A DNA stretch of 64,000 bases from NCBI GenBank assembly GCA_913778275.1, contig CAJYWN010000009.1, forward strand, positions 62,001 through 126,000. Direction: 5' to 3'. Source of the stretch: an uncultured Chryseobacterium sp. (lineage in GTDB: Bacteria > Bacteroidota > Bacteroidia > Flavobacteriales > Weeksellaceae). A program made the position numbers and the translations under genes. Within the stretch, counting starts at the first letter, position 1; each line of letters opens with the position of its first letter. Positions 17,278-26,781 of the stretch are shown here, one piece after another. The notes under the pieces were generated by a model. The model worked only from the letters and a program-made list of their open reading frames with translations. It was not told where the DNA came from and searched no databases.

Positions 17278-19182
17278 TCAACCTTCTCCCAGAATTTCCT
17301 GCAGTTCCAGCCATCTCATTTCTTGGTTTTCAAGTTTTTCGGAAATGTTCTCAAGGTCGGAGGAAAGCTTTGAGATCTTTTCGTAGTCGGATTCATTATT
17401 AAGCTGGTCTAGAATTTTTTTGCGCTGCTCTTCCAGTTCGGGCATTTCTTTTTCGATGGTCTCAAGCTCCCGCTGTTCCTTGAAAGAAAGTTTTTTCTTT
17501 TTTGCTGTATTTGAAGATTCTGATGACGACGATACATTTTCTTTGGAGATCTCCGGCTGTTTCTGGGTAACCGTCTTTTCCATAGAATCCTCTTTACTTT
17601 TTGCCTCTCTGTATTCCGAAAAGTTTCCTGTAAAATCTTTAATTTTTCCTTCTCCTTCAAATGCCAGAATATGATCCACGATCCGGTCCATAAAATACCT
17701 GTCGTGAGAAACAATGATCAGCGAACCCTGAAACTGCTGCAGGAAATTTTCAAGAACCGTAAGTGTAGGGAGATCAAGGTCGTTCGTAGGCTCATCAAAA
17801 ATCAGGAAATTAGGATTCTGATATAAAATGTACATCAGATGAAGTCTTCTTTTTTCACCACCTGAAAGTTTTGAAATAGGAGAATACTGCGTTTGATCAT
17901 CAAATAAAAACAACCTTAAAAACTGCGATGCAGAAAGGCTTTTCCCGTTGGCTAAAGGATAGTATTCTGCTACTTCCTTGATGAAATCAATCACTCTTTC
18001 ATCTTCTTTGTAAGTGAGTCCTTTTTGTGAAAAATATCCGAAATGAATCGTTTCTCCGGTCTCAATTTCACCATTATCCGCTTTTTCAAATCCCTGGATA
18101 ATATTCAGAAGTGTAGATTTCCCGGCACCGTTCTTTCCTACGATACCTATTTTTTCGCCCCTTTGGAACTGGTAGCTGAAATCTTTTAATAAAACTTTGC
18201 TTCCGAAACTTTTATCGATATGCTTAAGCTCAAGAATTTTATTGCCAAGTCTTTTCATTTCAAAATCGAGCTCGAGACCTTGTGTTCGGGTGTCCGTTTT
18301 GGCTACCTTTTCGGTTTCATAGAAGGCGTCAATCCTGGATTTTGATTTGGTGGTTCTGGCTTTCGGCTGACGGCGCATCCACTCCAGTTCCTTCCGGTAA
18401 AGGTTGTTGGCTTTGTCGATGGTGGCATTCAGGTTGTCTTCCCGGATCATTTTGTTTTCCAGGTAGGTAGCATAAGAGCCGTTGTGAACGTACAGGTTTC
18501 TGTCTTCCATTTCCCAGATGATATCGCAGACACTGTCCAGGAAATACCTGTCGTGGGTTACGAGAAGAAGAGTAATTTTAGCTTTATTCAGATAATTTTC
18601 GAGCCATTCTACCATTTCCACATCAAGGTGGTTGGTGGGCTCATCCATGATTAACAAAGTATGGCGGTGCTCTGCTCTTGTTTCAGTTAAAAGTTTTGCC
18701 AGAGCGACCCTTTTGATTTGTCCTCCCGAAAGCGTTCCCATTTTGGCGTCAAGATCAGTAATTTTAAGCTGGGAAAGAATCTGCTTCATTTCATTTTCCA
18801 GATCCCATGCTTTATGAGCTTCCATTCCGGCCAGTGCTTTTTCAATAAAATCATGATCGGTAGAATGGAGGGATTGATGATAATTTTTTAATGCTAAAAT
18901 AGGTTCGGAGTCCAGTGTCATCATGAATTCGTCTATGGTAAGATCCGGGTTGAAATCAATTTCCTGATCAAACAATACCACCTGGATATCCTTGTTGATG
19001 ATCACTGTTCCGCTGTCTGCAATCTCTTTTCCAATTAAAATTTTCAACAGGGTAGATTTTCCGCTTCCGTTTTTTGCAACAATGGCAATTTTGTCGCCTT
19101 CATTAACGTGGAAGGAAATATTTTCAAACAAAACTTTGATACCGTAAGATTTTGTAAGATTTTCTGCAGAAACGTAATTCAT
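17278..19182 (-). CDS. ABC-F family ATPase, Uup-like
   Basis: 634 residues from the ATG at 19182; an upstream in-frame extension to 19263 has no conserved sequence and is rejected. Two ATPase domains are complete: Walker A KNGSGKST and KNGAGKST, signatures LSGGQIKR and LSGGEKRR, Walker B LIMDEPTNHLD and LIFDEPTNDLD. A charged linker with the usual arm lies between them, and a Lys/Glu-rich coiled coil (about 555-630) closes the protein as in Uup. No membrane segments. ABC-F proteins act on ribosomes or, for Uup, on DNA repair or ribosome assembly intermediates. Confidence 0.93.
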   Translation of the reverse strand: MNYVSAENLTKSYGIKVLFENISFHVNEGDKIAIVAKNGSGKSTLLKILIGKEIADSGTVIINKDIQVVLFDQEIDFNPDLTIDEFMMTLDSEPILALKNYHQSLHSTDHDFIEKALAGMEAHKAWDLENEMKQILSQLKITDLDAKMGTLSGGQIKRVALAKLLTETRAEHRHTLLIMDEPTNHLDVEMVEWLENYLNKAKITLLLVTHDRYFLDSVCDIIWEMEDRNLYVHNGSYATYLENKMIREDNLNATIDKANNLYRKELEWMRRQPKARTTKSKSRIDAFYETEKVAKTDTRTQGLELDFEMKRLGNKILELKHIDKSFGSKVLLKDFSYQFQRGEKIGIVGKNGAGKSTLLNIIQGFEKADNGEIETGETIHFGYFSQKGLTYKEDERVIDFIKEVAEYYPLANGKSLSASQFLRLFLFDDQTQYSPISKLSGGEKRRLHLMYILYQNPNFLIFDEPTNDLDLPTLTVLENFLQQFQGSLIIVSHDRYFMDRIVDHILAFEGEGKIKDFTGNFSEYREAKSKEDSMEKTVTQKQPEISKENVSSSSESSNTAKKKKLSFKEQRELETIEKEMPELEEQRKKILDQLNNESDYEKISKLSSDLENISEKLENQEMRWLELQEILGEG

Positions 19183-19454
19183 GAGAATGATACTTTGATT
19201 AGCTAAAAATTGAGCCGCAAAAGTACGAAAATTACAGCCACAAACTTTTTCTTTTATCAACAATAAACTTTAATAAACACTAAGATCACAAAAAGTTTAA
19301 AATAATAATCAGAAGAACATAGTTTTGGATTATTTTTCATTAAATTATATTTTGTTTGTGATATTTTTGTTTTATATCTAAATTTTTTAATTCAAATGTA
19401 TTTCGAATTGATTTTTATTGTAAATTCATCATTGTAACTTTAAAAAAAATAACG

Positions 19455-19970
19455 ATGGTGCAAATCAACTTTTGGGCGGTTTTACTTGCCTCAATTATTC
19501 CTCTTCTTATGGGCTTTATATGGTATCACCCTAAAGTTTTCGGAACTGTCTGGATGAAAGAAGCCGGATTGTCTGAAGACCAAATGAAGGGACAGATGGT
19601 AGGCGTATTTGTCTTTACTGTCATTTTATCATTATTTATAGCTTATTTTCTTCATTTTGTAATCATTCATCAATTTGGTGCTCTCGGTATGATTGGAGGT
19701 AATGAAATGAACGCCAACGAATCTTATCATGCATTCATGAAAGATTACGGCATGGCGTACAGGTCTTTTGGTCATGGTGCTTTGCATTCTTTTATGACCG
19801 GTTTCATGTTTGTGTTTCCTGTCATTGCCATTAATGCAATGTTTGAAAGAAAATCCTGGAAGTATACAATGATCAATACAGGATATTGGACACTTACCAT
19901 TACCATCATGGGAGGGATTATCTGTGGATGGTACGCGGTGGATGGTTTTCATTGGGTAACTCCAAAATAA
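19455..19970 (+). CDS. DUF1761 membrane protein
   Basis: 171 residues with four hydrophobic segments (about 5-25, 55-75, 110-130, 145-165). The start INFWAVLLASIIPLLMGFIWYHP with WMKEAGLS is typical of DUF1761, a small integral membrane family of unknown function. It is followed by a strong terminator that touches the start codon of the next gene. Function unknown. Confidence 0.85.
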   Translation: MVQINFWAVLLASIIPLLMGFIWYHPKVFGTVWMKEAGLSEDQMKGQMVGVFVFTVILSLFIAYFLHFVIIHQFGALGMIGGNEMNANESYHAFMKDYGMAYRSFGHGALHSFMTGFMFVFPVIAINAMFERKSWKYTMINTGYWTLTITIMGGIICGWYAVDGFHWVTPK

Positions 19971-19989
19971 TTATCACAGATTAAAATAT

Positions 19990-20015
19990 AAGGCTACTTT
20001 TGCGTAGCCTTTTTT
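19990..20015 (+). terminator. Terminator that abuts the next start codon
   Basis: AAGGCTAC (19990-19997) pairs with GTAGCCTT (20004-20011), then T to 20015. The ATG of the following gene begins at 20016, with no room for a separate ribosome-binding site. Confidence 0.85.
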
Positions 20016-21146
20016 ATGTCATATCATTTAAAAATATACAATACAGACAGGGATTTTCCGGAAAGCTGGTCTTCAACGGTCGGAAATTATAATGTCATGC
20101 TTTCGAAAGAATATTTTCGGGCACTTCATACTTCCCTGCCTTTGAATATGGAGTGTTTCATGGTGGGGTTTTTTAAACGGAATGAACTTATTGGAGGGGC
20201 TTTGTTTCAATATATGGATTTCATAGGCTATAGTGAATCATTTAAAAACACCTCCGACTGGGGCCTTAAAAGTTTTATTTCGAAAATGTTTATTAAGGAT
20301 GTAATGATTCTTGGTAACAACATGCTTACCGGACAGAACGGCTTTTATTTTAATTTTTCAGAAGTTCCGGTAGAAGATGCTCTTGTGTTACTGGATAAAG
20401 CATCTGAAACCATGCAGCGTGAGATCAGAAAAACCTCTTTAATTATTTATAAAGATTATCAGCAGGATTTTGCTGAGCAATTTAAAGGAAAGGAATATCA
20501 GTTGTTTTTCCGGTTTTCGGTACAGCCTAATATGAAATTGAGGATAAAAGGAAACTGGAAAACGGCTGAAGATTATCTCAATGATTTCTCTAAAAAATAC
20601 AGATTAAGAGCCAGGACAGCAAAAAAGAAACTGCAGACCATTGAAAAACAAGAGCTGGATTTTGATTCTGTGAAAAGGTATCAGCAGGCTATGAATCATC
20701 TTTATCATAATGTTGTTGATAATGCGTCATTCAATATGTTTTTTCTGGCTGAAAATCATTTCGAAAAAATGAAGGAAAACTTAGCTGATAAATTTAAAGT
20801 TTTCGCATATTTCTCAGGCGAAGAGCTTGTAGGCTTTTATACGCTCATTGTAAATAATGATGATATTGATACCTATTTTTTAGGCTATCACAAAGAACTT
20901 CAGAAAGAAAAGCAGATTTATCTCAATATGCTTTTGGATATGGTGGAATTTGGAATTATCCATCAGTTTGAAAGAATTATTTTCGGAAGAACGGCTTTAG
21001 AAATTAAATCGACGATAGGAGCCGAGCCGACTGAGATTTTTGGTCTGATTAAACACAATGATTTTGTAATTAATTCTTTAATGAAAATACTTTTCCCCTT
21101 CATTTCTCCAAAAACAGAATGGATTCAGAGAAAGCCGTTTAGGTGA
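20016..21146 (+). CDS. GNAT-fold acyltransferase, FemAB/BioF2-like
   Basis: 376 residues. The sequence reads as a tandem acyltransferase of the BioF2-like/FemAB type: an N-terminal part with MLSKEYFRALHTSLP and a C-terminal GNAT half containing EELVGFYTLIV and DTYFLGYHKELQK. Relatives transfer acyl or aminoacyl groups to peptidoglycan precursors or surface molecules, but the substrate here is unknown. The ATG at 20016 directly follows an intrinsic terminator; the first 40 residues still look domain-like, so a much later start is unlikely. Confidence 0.78.
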   Translation: MSYHLKIYNTDRDFPESWSSTVGNYNVMLSKEYFRALHTSLPLNMECFMVGFFKRNELIGGALFQYMDFIGYSESFKNTSDWGLKSFISKMFIKDVMILGNNMLTGQNGFYFNFSEVPVEDALVLLDKASETMQREIRKTSLIIYKDYQQDFAEQFKGKEYQLFFRFSVQPNMKLRIKGNWKTAEDYLNDFSKKYRLRARTAKKKLQTIEKQELDFDSVKRYQQAMNHLYHNVVDNASFNMFFLAENHFEKMKENLADKFKVFAYFSGEELVGFYTLIVNNDDIDTYFLGYHKELQKEKQIYLNMLLDMVEFGIIHQFERIIFGRTALEIKSTIGAEPTEIFGLIKHNDFVINSLMKILFPFISPKTEWIQRKPFR

Positions 21147-21194
21147 TTTTTAAATCTGTTTTTTGCAATCATTCCAATCTTTTGTATCAATAGG

Positions 21195-21246
21195 AACGGG
21201 CTTTAGCCCGTTTACAAGATAGTAATATTTGCAATTGGCTTTAGCC
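21195..21246. repeat. REP-like palindrome pair
   Basis: AACGGGC-TTTA-GCCCGTT (21195-21212) and a weaker GGC-TTTA-GCC (21237-21246) share the core GGCTTTAGCC, 25 bases apart, between convergent genes. This looks like a dispersed intergenic repeat; copy number cannot be assessed here. Confidence 0.5.
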
Positions 21247-21304
21247 TAAGTTTAAAAAATAAAAGGTAAGCTAACCTGTTTAATCGGAAAATTTTAAAAA
21301 AGAA

Positions 21305-22168
21305 TTAATCCAGGGTAAGTCTCTTCAGAGACCATGAACTTCCGTTGTAAATGTCAAGGTCTACTTTGGTATTGATGCCATAAACAATTCCGTTTTCTGT
21401 AAATTGCCAGAAATCCCATTCCGAATCGGGTGAAGGAGCAGGAACATCATTATAGTTGGCCAGCCACAGCGGATAACCGTCAAATTCACCCTTCAGATAA
21501 TCTTTGTAATAATGGTAATAGGTGTAAATAATAGGCTTTTTCCCGTAGGCTTCTTCTACAATCCGGCACCATACCTTAAGATCTTCAATCAGTTTTTCAT
21601 TGGTCTTGCGCTTCGGAATTTTTTCAATATCCAGGATAGGAGGGAGGTCGCCGCTTTCCAGCTTTACATTTTCAAGAAAGTTATTGGCCTGCCTCACCGG
21701 ATCTTCATCTGCTCTGTAAAAATGATACGCACCGCGGATCATATCCCGCTTTTTTGCCATTTCCCAGAAGTCGTCAAAATGTCTATCGGCATTACGGTTT
21801 CCCATGGTGGCGCGCATAACGACAAATTCCAGCGGAATGGTTTTGTTTCCGATACTAAGGCTGTCCCAGTTGATGTCTTCTTTATTCTGGTAATGTGAGA
21901 TATCGAAACCATACGTTTTATCAAGGTTATCCGAAATAATTTTCTGGATTCTTAATGTTTCGGTTTCGGTATTGTGAAGCTTCCTGTGGATGAATTTATT
22001 AAAGTACATGGCATAATAGTAACTCACGGTATGTTTTAAGTAAAAACCCGTTACTACAAGCGCAATAAAGAGAATCGCCAACACTACTTTGCGGCGGAAA
22101 AAATAATTCTTCCGTCTGTTCGTATGAATTTTTTTGGCGGTTTTTTTGCTGTACTTTCTCTGTGGCAT
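21305..22168 (-). CDS. Membrane-anchored GH25 lysozyme
   Basis: 287 residues from the ATG at 22168; a TTG four codons earlier is possible. A basic cytoplasmic tail (1-27) and one membrane helix (about 28-47) precede a GH25 muramidase domain from about 84. Catalytic candidates are Asp89 (YGFDISHYQ) and Asp180 and Glu182 (LDIEKIP). GH25 enzymes cleave the N-acetylmuramic acid bond in peptidoglycan; the anchor places it on the periplasmic face of the inner membrane. It is divergent from the NDH-2 gene. Confidence 0.92.
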   Translation of the reverse strand: MPQRKYSKKTAKKIHTNRRKNYFFRRKVVLAILFIALVVTGFYLKHTVSYYYAMYFNKFIHRKLHNTETETLRIQKIISDNLDKTYGFDISHYQNKEDINWDSLSIGNKTIPLEFVVMRATMGNRNADRHFDDFWEMAKKRDMIRGAYHFYRADEDPVRQANNFLENVKLESGDLPPILDIEKIPKRKTNEKLIEDLKVWCRIVEEAYGKKPIIYTYYHYYKDYLKGEFDGYPLWLANYNDVPAPSPDSEWDFWQFTENGIVYGINTKVDLDIYNGSSWSLKRLTLD

Positions 22169-22220
22169 AAAGTTTTGCAAAACTAACTTTTTTCGCTGCC
22201 AAATGCTAAAATAAAATCAG

Positions 22221-22228
22221 TAAATTTG
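22221..22228 (+). promoter_or_regulatory. -7 box immediately before the NDH-2 start
   Basis: TAAATTTG ends only 6 bases before the ATG at 22235, so a transcript started from it would be leaderless or almost so. No clear TTTG element is seen at the expected distance. Confidence 0.5.
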
Positions 22229-22234
22229 TGTACT

Positions 22235-23497
22235 ATGGAAACACGCGAAAAGATCATCATCATAGGAGGAGGTTTTGCGGGGCTGCAACTTGCAAAAACA
22301 TTGAATAACAAAAACAAAAAGGTAATTGTTTTAGATCGGGTAAACCATCATATGTTTCAGCCTCTTTTCTATCAGGTAGCGTGCGGAAGGATTGAACCTT
22401 CCAATATTTCGTTTCCATTCAGAAAAATTTTCCAGCGTTCCAGAAATACACAATTCCGGCTTACGGAAGTAAAACAAATTGATACGGCCAATAATAAAGT
22501 GATCACCGAGGAGGCAGAGTTCAGCTATGATAAGCTTGTAATTGCTACCGGCTGTAAAACCAATTTTTTCGGAAACAAAGATCTTGAAGGCAGAGCTTTC
22601 GGAATGAAAAATACGCAGGAAGCCATCAGTATTAGGAATCATGTGCTGATGACTTTTGAAAAGCTGATTCTGGAAAAAAGCCGCAGCGACGACGGAAACT
22701 GGAATATTGTCATCGTGGGGAGCGGGCCTACCGGTGTAGAACTGGCAGGTGCTTTTGCCGAAATGAAAAAAGAAATTCTTCCCAGAGATTATCCTTACAT
22801 GAATTTCGGTCATCTTGAGATCATTTTGGTAAGCTCCACGGAAAAACCGCTTGCTGTAATGAGCAGCGAAGCACAGAATAAATCGGAGGAATACTTAAAA
22901 GATCTTGGCGTAACATTTTTAAGTCAGGAATACGTTACCGATTATGATGGAGATAAAGTATACATGAAAAGCGGAAAAACAATTCCTTCCAATAACGTGA
23001 TTTGGGCCGCCGGCGTTACCGGAAATGTTGTTGATGGTTTCCCTGAAGAGAAGCTTGTCAGAAACCGTTATATTACAGACCGATACAATAAAATAAAAGG
23101 CTACGACAATATCTTTGCAATAGGAGATATTGCCTACATGGAAACCCCGAAATACCCTCAGGGACATCCTCAGGTGGCAAATGTAGCCATCAACCAGGCG
23201 AAAAATTTAGGTAAAAACCTTTTGAAAAAAAATACCGCCGACTGGAAAGAATATGAGTATGAAGATAAAGGCTCTCTGGCTACTATCGGAAAACACCGAG
23301 CGGTTGTAGATCTGCCTTTTATCAAATTTCAGGGATTTCTGGCCTGGTATTTCTGGATGTTTTTACATTTAATGTTAATTTTGAGCGTCAGAAATAAGAT
23401 TGCCGTATTCTTCAATTGGATGTGGAGCTATTTCAATAAAGACTCTTCTTTACGATTAATAATTTCGCCTAATAAGAAAAACGAAACTTTACAATGA
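22235..23497 (+). CDS. NADH dehydrogenase type II (NDH-2-like flavoprotein)
   Basis: 420 residues from the ATG at 22235. Two dinucleotide-binding motifs are present: [14 protein letters not shown] near the start for FAD, and [13 protein letters not shown] near 165 for NAD(P)[13 protein letters not shown] near 290 is the conserved FAD-contact segment. The C-terminus (about 370-410) is hydrophobic and amphipathic, as in NDH-2 enzymes that bind the inner face of the membrane and pass electrons to quinone without pumping protons. It overlaps trmD by 4 bases (ATGA), so the two are translationally coupled. Confidence 0.92.
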   Translation: METREKIIIIGGGFAGLQLAKTLNNKNKKVIVLDRVNHHMFQPLFYQVACGRIEPSNISFPFRKIFQRSRNTQFRLTEVKQIDTANNKVITEEAEFSYDKLVIATGCKTNFFGNKDLEGRAFGMKNTQEAISIRNHVLMTFEKLILEKSRSDDGNWNIVIVGSGPTGVELAGAFAEMKKEILPRDYPYMNFGHLEIILVSSTEKPLAVMSSEAQNKSEEYLKDLGVTFLSQEYVTDYDGDKVYMKSGKTIPSNNVIWAAGVTGNVVDGFPEEKLVRNRYITDRYNKIKGYDNIFAIGDIAYMETPKYPQGHPQVANVAINQAKNLGKNLLKKNTADWKEYEYEDKGSLATIGKHRAVVDLPFIKFQGFLAWYFWMFLHLMLILSVRNKIAVFFNWMWSYFNKDSSLRLIISPNKKNETLQ

Positions 23498-24165
23498 GAA
23501 TTGATATCATAAGTGTGCTTCCGGAGCTCATGGAAAGCCCTTTTAAAACGTCTATTTTAAAAAGAGCAATGGATAAGGGACTGGTGGAAGTGCATTTTCA
23601 TCACCTGAGAGAATGGGCAATCAATAAACACAGACAGATTGATGATGAGCCTTACGGAGGCGGCGCAGGTATGGTAATGATGGTGGAACCTCTTGATAAA
23701 TGCATTTCTGAGTTAAAAGAGCAAAGGGAATATGATGAGATTATTTATCTTACGCCGGACGGTGTTACTTTAAACCAGAAAATAGCCAACACACTTTCTA
23801 TTAAACAGAATCTCATCTTCTTATGTGGTCACTATAAAGGAATCGATCAGCGTGTAAGAGATCTTCATATTACCAGAGAAATTTCTATCGGAGATTATGT
23901 GCTAACCGGTGGCGAACTGGCAGCCTGCGTACTTGCGGATTCCGTGATCCGCCTTCTTCCAGGCGTTTTGAATGATGAGCAAAGTGCTTTAACAGACAGT
24001 TTCCAGGATGATTTGCTTTCTCCCCCTATTTATACAAGACCTGAAGTTTATAAAGGTTTGGAAGTGCCCAAAATCCTGTTGAGCGGAAATTTTGCTAAAA
24101 TCGAAGAATGGCGTCACGATGAGGCCGTAAGAATTACTAAAGAAAAGCGTCCCGATTTGCTTTAA
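23494..24165 (+). CDS. trmD: tRNA (guanine-37-N1)-methyltransferase
   Basis: 223 residues, typical for TrmD, a SPOUT-class enzyme that methylates G37 of tRNAs reading CNN codons and prevents frameshifting. Family landmarks are [12 protein letters not shown] at the start, [16 protein letters not shown] near 50 and the knotted SAM site [10 protein letters not shown] with [11 protein letters not shown]. It overlaps the NDH-2 gene by ATGA. In many bacteria trmD sits with ribosomal genes; here it does not. Confidence 0.97.
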   Translation: MRIDIISVLPELMESPFKTSILKRAMDKGLVEVHFHHLREWAINKHRQIDDEPYGGGAGMVMMVEPLDKCISELKEQREYDEIIYLTPDGVTLNQKIANTLSIKQNLIFLCGHYKGIDQRVRDLHITREISIGDYVLTGGELAACVLADSVIRLLPGVLNDEQSALTDSFQDDLLSPPIYTRPEVYKGLEVPKILLSGNFAKIEEWRHDEAVRITKEKRPDLL

Positions 24166-24540
24166 AAAAGCCGAATTGTAGAATTTATTACTATGTAAAG
24201 ATTTTATGTTTGTATTAAAAGCTACTATCGGAATATTATTTGCTATAAATTTATTTTAGATTTAAAAAATTAATCATATTAAATTTTTATTGTTATTTTA
24301 TTCTTTATTATTGTAATTTTAATGATTAAATTATTTTAAAAAATGTACAATAAAGGACGATAATGTTAATTATTTTATCTTTTTATTGTTTTTGAATTTA
24401 AATTTTTTACTATAATTTACTTATTTAAATATAAAATTTGCTTAAAAATTTTATTAAATAATTAATGATTTATTAAATAAAGTGATAAATTTACATCCTG
24501 AAAGTTAAAATGAAAGTTTTAATAATTAGAAAAGGTGCTG
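24166..24540. other. AT-rich intergenic region
   Basis: About 375 bases, extremely AT-rich, with no convincing gene or hairpin terminator. A TAAATTTA near 24486 is a weak -7 match. A 14-codon frame starting at 24510 overlaps the next gene start and is not called. Confidence 0.5.
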
Positions 24541-25485
24541 ATGGAACTGTTTAGTTTTTATAATGTTGAAAATTTATTTCTTCCCGATCCTGAACCAACG
24601 CATAAGCTGGATCCTACTATTTCCGGATTAAGAAATTGGAACGAAAGGAAATATAAAAACAAACTTCATAAGATTGCACAAGTTTTTCAGTTGATGAAGG
24701 AGGAAAAGGAAATTCTTCCATTTATTATAGGTCTTTCAGAAGTTTCCGGACGGAAAGTGTTGGAAGATCTCGTGCAGATGCAGCCGTTCAATTCGGAATA
24801 TGGTATTGTTCATTACAATTCCATGGACGAGAGAAAAGTTGATGTTGCTATGCTGTATGATAAGAATAAAGTTGAGATAATAGATTCTGAAGCTATTACC
24901 TTCTGCTTTGAAACTGAAAATAAAAGCATAGGAAACCATGATACAACAAGAGACGTACTTTATTCGGTACTGAAGTATAAGGAAGAGATTATTAATGTCT
25001 TTGTCGCTCATCTTCCCTCTAAGCGCGAAAAGGATATTAACAGACCTAAGAGAATTCTTATACTCAATGAAATCCGCAGAAGGATTCTGGATCTTGTATG
25101 TGCTGATGAACATGTAATTCTGTGTGGAGATTTCAACGAAAACCCAGATGATGAAAATTTAGTAAAAATTCTCTATGACAATTCATACGAAAAGGTTTTG
25201 ATAAATCCTTTTCAGAAGCTGTTTTCTCAAAGAAATTATTCTACTTTTCATTATAAATCCGGGCTGTTGTTTGATCAGATCATATTGTCTGAATCTTTTT
25301 TCAAGGAAGATAATATGCTTTCTTTTCAGAATGCTGAAATATTCAGGCCCGAGAAAATCAGCAGCAAGGACAAAAGATTTGAGGGAAGACCGTTCCGGAC
25401 TTACTCCGGGACAAGGTACCTGGGTGGTTACAGCGATCATTTCCCGGTCTTTGTAGCCCTCGGTAAACATATAAAACAAATGTGA
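24541..25485 (+). CDS. Endonuclease/exonuclease/phosphatase family protein
   Basis: 314 residues from the ATG at 24541 (a GTG two codons earlier is also in frame). Landmarks of the EEP fold are FYNVENLF at the start, GLSEVSGR with the metal-binding Glu, VAHLPSKR, CGDFNENPDD and the terminal YSDHFPV with the catalytic Asp-His. Metal-dependent phosphodiesterase activity is expected; substrate (DNA, RNA or phospholipid) unknown. No signal peptide. It leads a close group with an Lrp regulator and deoC, spaced 21 and 5 bases, likely an operon. Confidence 0.88.
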   Translation: MELFSFYNVENLFLPDPEPTHKLDPTISGLRNWNERKYKNKLHKIAQVFQLMKEEKEILPFIIGLSEVSGRKVLEDLVQMQPFNSEYGIVHYNSMDERKVDVAMLYDKNKVEIIDSEAITFCFETENKSIGNHDTTRDVLYSVLKYKEEIINVFVAHLPSKREKDINRPKRILILNEIRRRILDLVCADEHVILCGDFNENPDDENLVKILYDNSYEKVLINPFQKLFSQRNYSTFHYKSGLLFDQIILSESFFKEDNMLSFQNAEIFRPEKISSKDKRFEGRPFRTYSGTRYLGGYSDHFPVFVALGKHIKQM

Positions 25486-25506
25486 AAACATAAATTTAAG
25501 TAGAGA

Positions 25507-25977
25507 ATGAAAAATTCAGACAACACAAGCTATCAATTGGATTCAATCGACAAGGAAATTATTTACATGCTGATGGATAATTCCAAAACATCCCTGGCTC
25601 ATATTTCAAAAGGAGTAGGTATTTCTACGACTGCGGTTCACCAGAGAATTAAAAAACTGGAACAGGCAGGAGTGATTGAGAATTCAATTTCATTTCTTAA
25701 TCCTAAAAAAATAGGATACAAAGTTATTTCGTACATAGGAGTATTTCTGGACAAACCGAGCCATTATCCTGATATGGTAAAGGCACTAAAAGAAATTAAT
25801 GAAGTAGTGGAAGCTCATTATACCACAGGGAATTATACCATTTTCCTGAAAGTACTCTGCAAAGATAACGACCACCTTATGCAGATTCTCAGCAAACTTC
25901 AGAAGCTGAAAGGCGTGACAAGAACGGAAACTTTCATATCTTTGGAGCAGGGTATTTACAGACAACTGAAAGTATAA
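25507..25977 (+). CDS. Lrp/AsnC family transcriptional regulator
   Basis: 156 residues: an N-terminal winged helix-turn-helix (about 12-65, with GVGISTTAVHQRIKKLEQAGVI) and a C-terminal RAM ligand-binding domain with the beta-alpha-beta-beta pattern (TTGNYTIFLKVLCKDNDHL). These proteins form octamers and respond to amino acids. It is 5 bases upstream of deoC in a same-strand group, which suggests local regulation or simple co-transcription. Confidence 0.95.
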   Translation: MKNSDNTSYQLDSIDKEIIYMLMDNSKTSLAHISKGVGISTTAVHQRIKKLEQAGVIENSISFLNPKKIGYKVISYIGVFLDKPSHYPDMVKALKEINEVVEAHYTTGNYTIFLKVLCKDNDHLMQILSKLQKLKGVTRTETFISLEQGIYRQLKV

Positions 25978-25982
25978 ACATC

Positions 25983-26726
25983 ATGAACATTGCTCAATAT
26001 TTGGATTCAACCTACCTGAAAACTCCTGAACAATCTGGACTTTCTGAAGAAGAAACCTTACAGAAAGATAAAGATCTTGCACAGGAAGCGATCGATAATG
26101 GAATTTTTGCCGTTATGATCCGGCCGGATTATGTTTCGGAAATCAAAAAGTATATTCAGGAAAGAAATTCAAATGTTGTGGTAGGAACGGTTATCGGTTT
26201 TCATGAAGGAACCTATTCTGTGAATGAAAAACTCGCAGAAGCTGAAAAAGCAATTGCCGACGGAGCCGACGAGCTGGATTTTGTGATCAACTACCATGCC
26301 TACCTGAAAGGAGCGCTGGATCTTGTTAAAGAAGAATTTGTGCAATGTACGAAGCTATGCCTGCAACACCATAAGATTGCAAAATGGATCATTGAAATTG
26401 CAGCTTTAACGGATGAGCAGATCGCTGATCTTACCGGAAATATTTCCGGCTGGGCAGAAGAGAATTTCCCGGAAAACAGTTGGCCTCATATTTTTGTAAA
26501 GTCTTCAACAGGTTTTTATGAAACTCAGGATGGTAAACCAAATGGTGCAACTTTTGAAGGTATTAAAATAATGCTTGATAATGCAGGAAAACTTCCTGTA
26601 AAAGCTGCCGGCGGCGTGAGAACTCCCGGAGATGCCGAGAGAATGATCAGCATGGGCGTGAAAAGAATAGGAACTTCTTCTGCATTGGCATTAATCAAGA
26701 ATCAGTCGGCTTCGGAAGGATACTAA
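25983..26726 (+). CDS. deoC: Deoxyribose-phosphate aldolase
   Basis: 247 residues. DeoC cleaves 2-deoxyribose-5-phosphate into glyceraldehyde-3-phosphate and acetaldehyde in nucleoside salvage. Schiff-base Lys173 lies in FVKSSTGF and the second active-site Lys207 in VKAAGGVRT; Asp99 in DELDFVIN completes the set. The reading frame starts 5 bases after the Lrp gene. No other deo genes are adjacent. Confidence 0.96.
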   Translation: MNIAQYLDSTYLKTPEQSGLSEEETLQKDKDLAQEAIDNGIFAVMIRPDYVSEIKKYIQERNSNVVVGTVIGFHEGTYSVNEKLAEAEKAIADGADELDFVINYHAYLKGALDLVKEEFVQCTKLCLQHHKIAKWIIEIAALTDEQIADLTGNISGWAEENFPENSWPHIFVKSSTGFYETQDGKPNGATFEGIKIMLDNAGKLPVKAAGGVRTPGDAERMISMGVKRIGTSSALALIKNQSASEGY

Positions 26727-26747
26727 TTTAAAAAGAAACAATAAATA

Positions 26748-26781
26748 AAAAACCATCAATATAAAGTTGATGGTTTTTGTT
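26748..26781. terminator. Bidirectional terminator between deoC and dusB
   Basis: AAAAACCATCAA (26748-26759) pairs perfectly with TTGATGGTTTTT (26767-26778), with T-rich sequence on both strands. Confidence 0.9.

Noticed and set aside
24510..24554. 14-codon frame overlapping the start of the endonuclease-family gene
   Set aside because: Too short and without pause or attenuator features.
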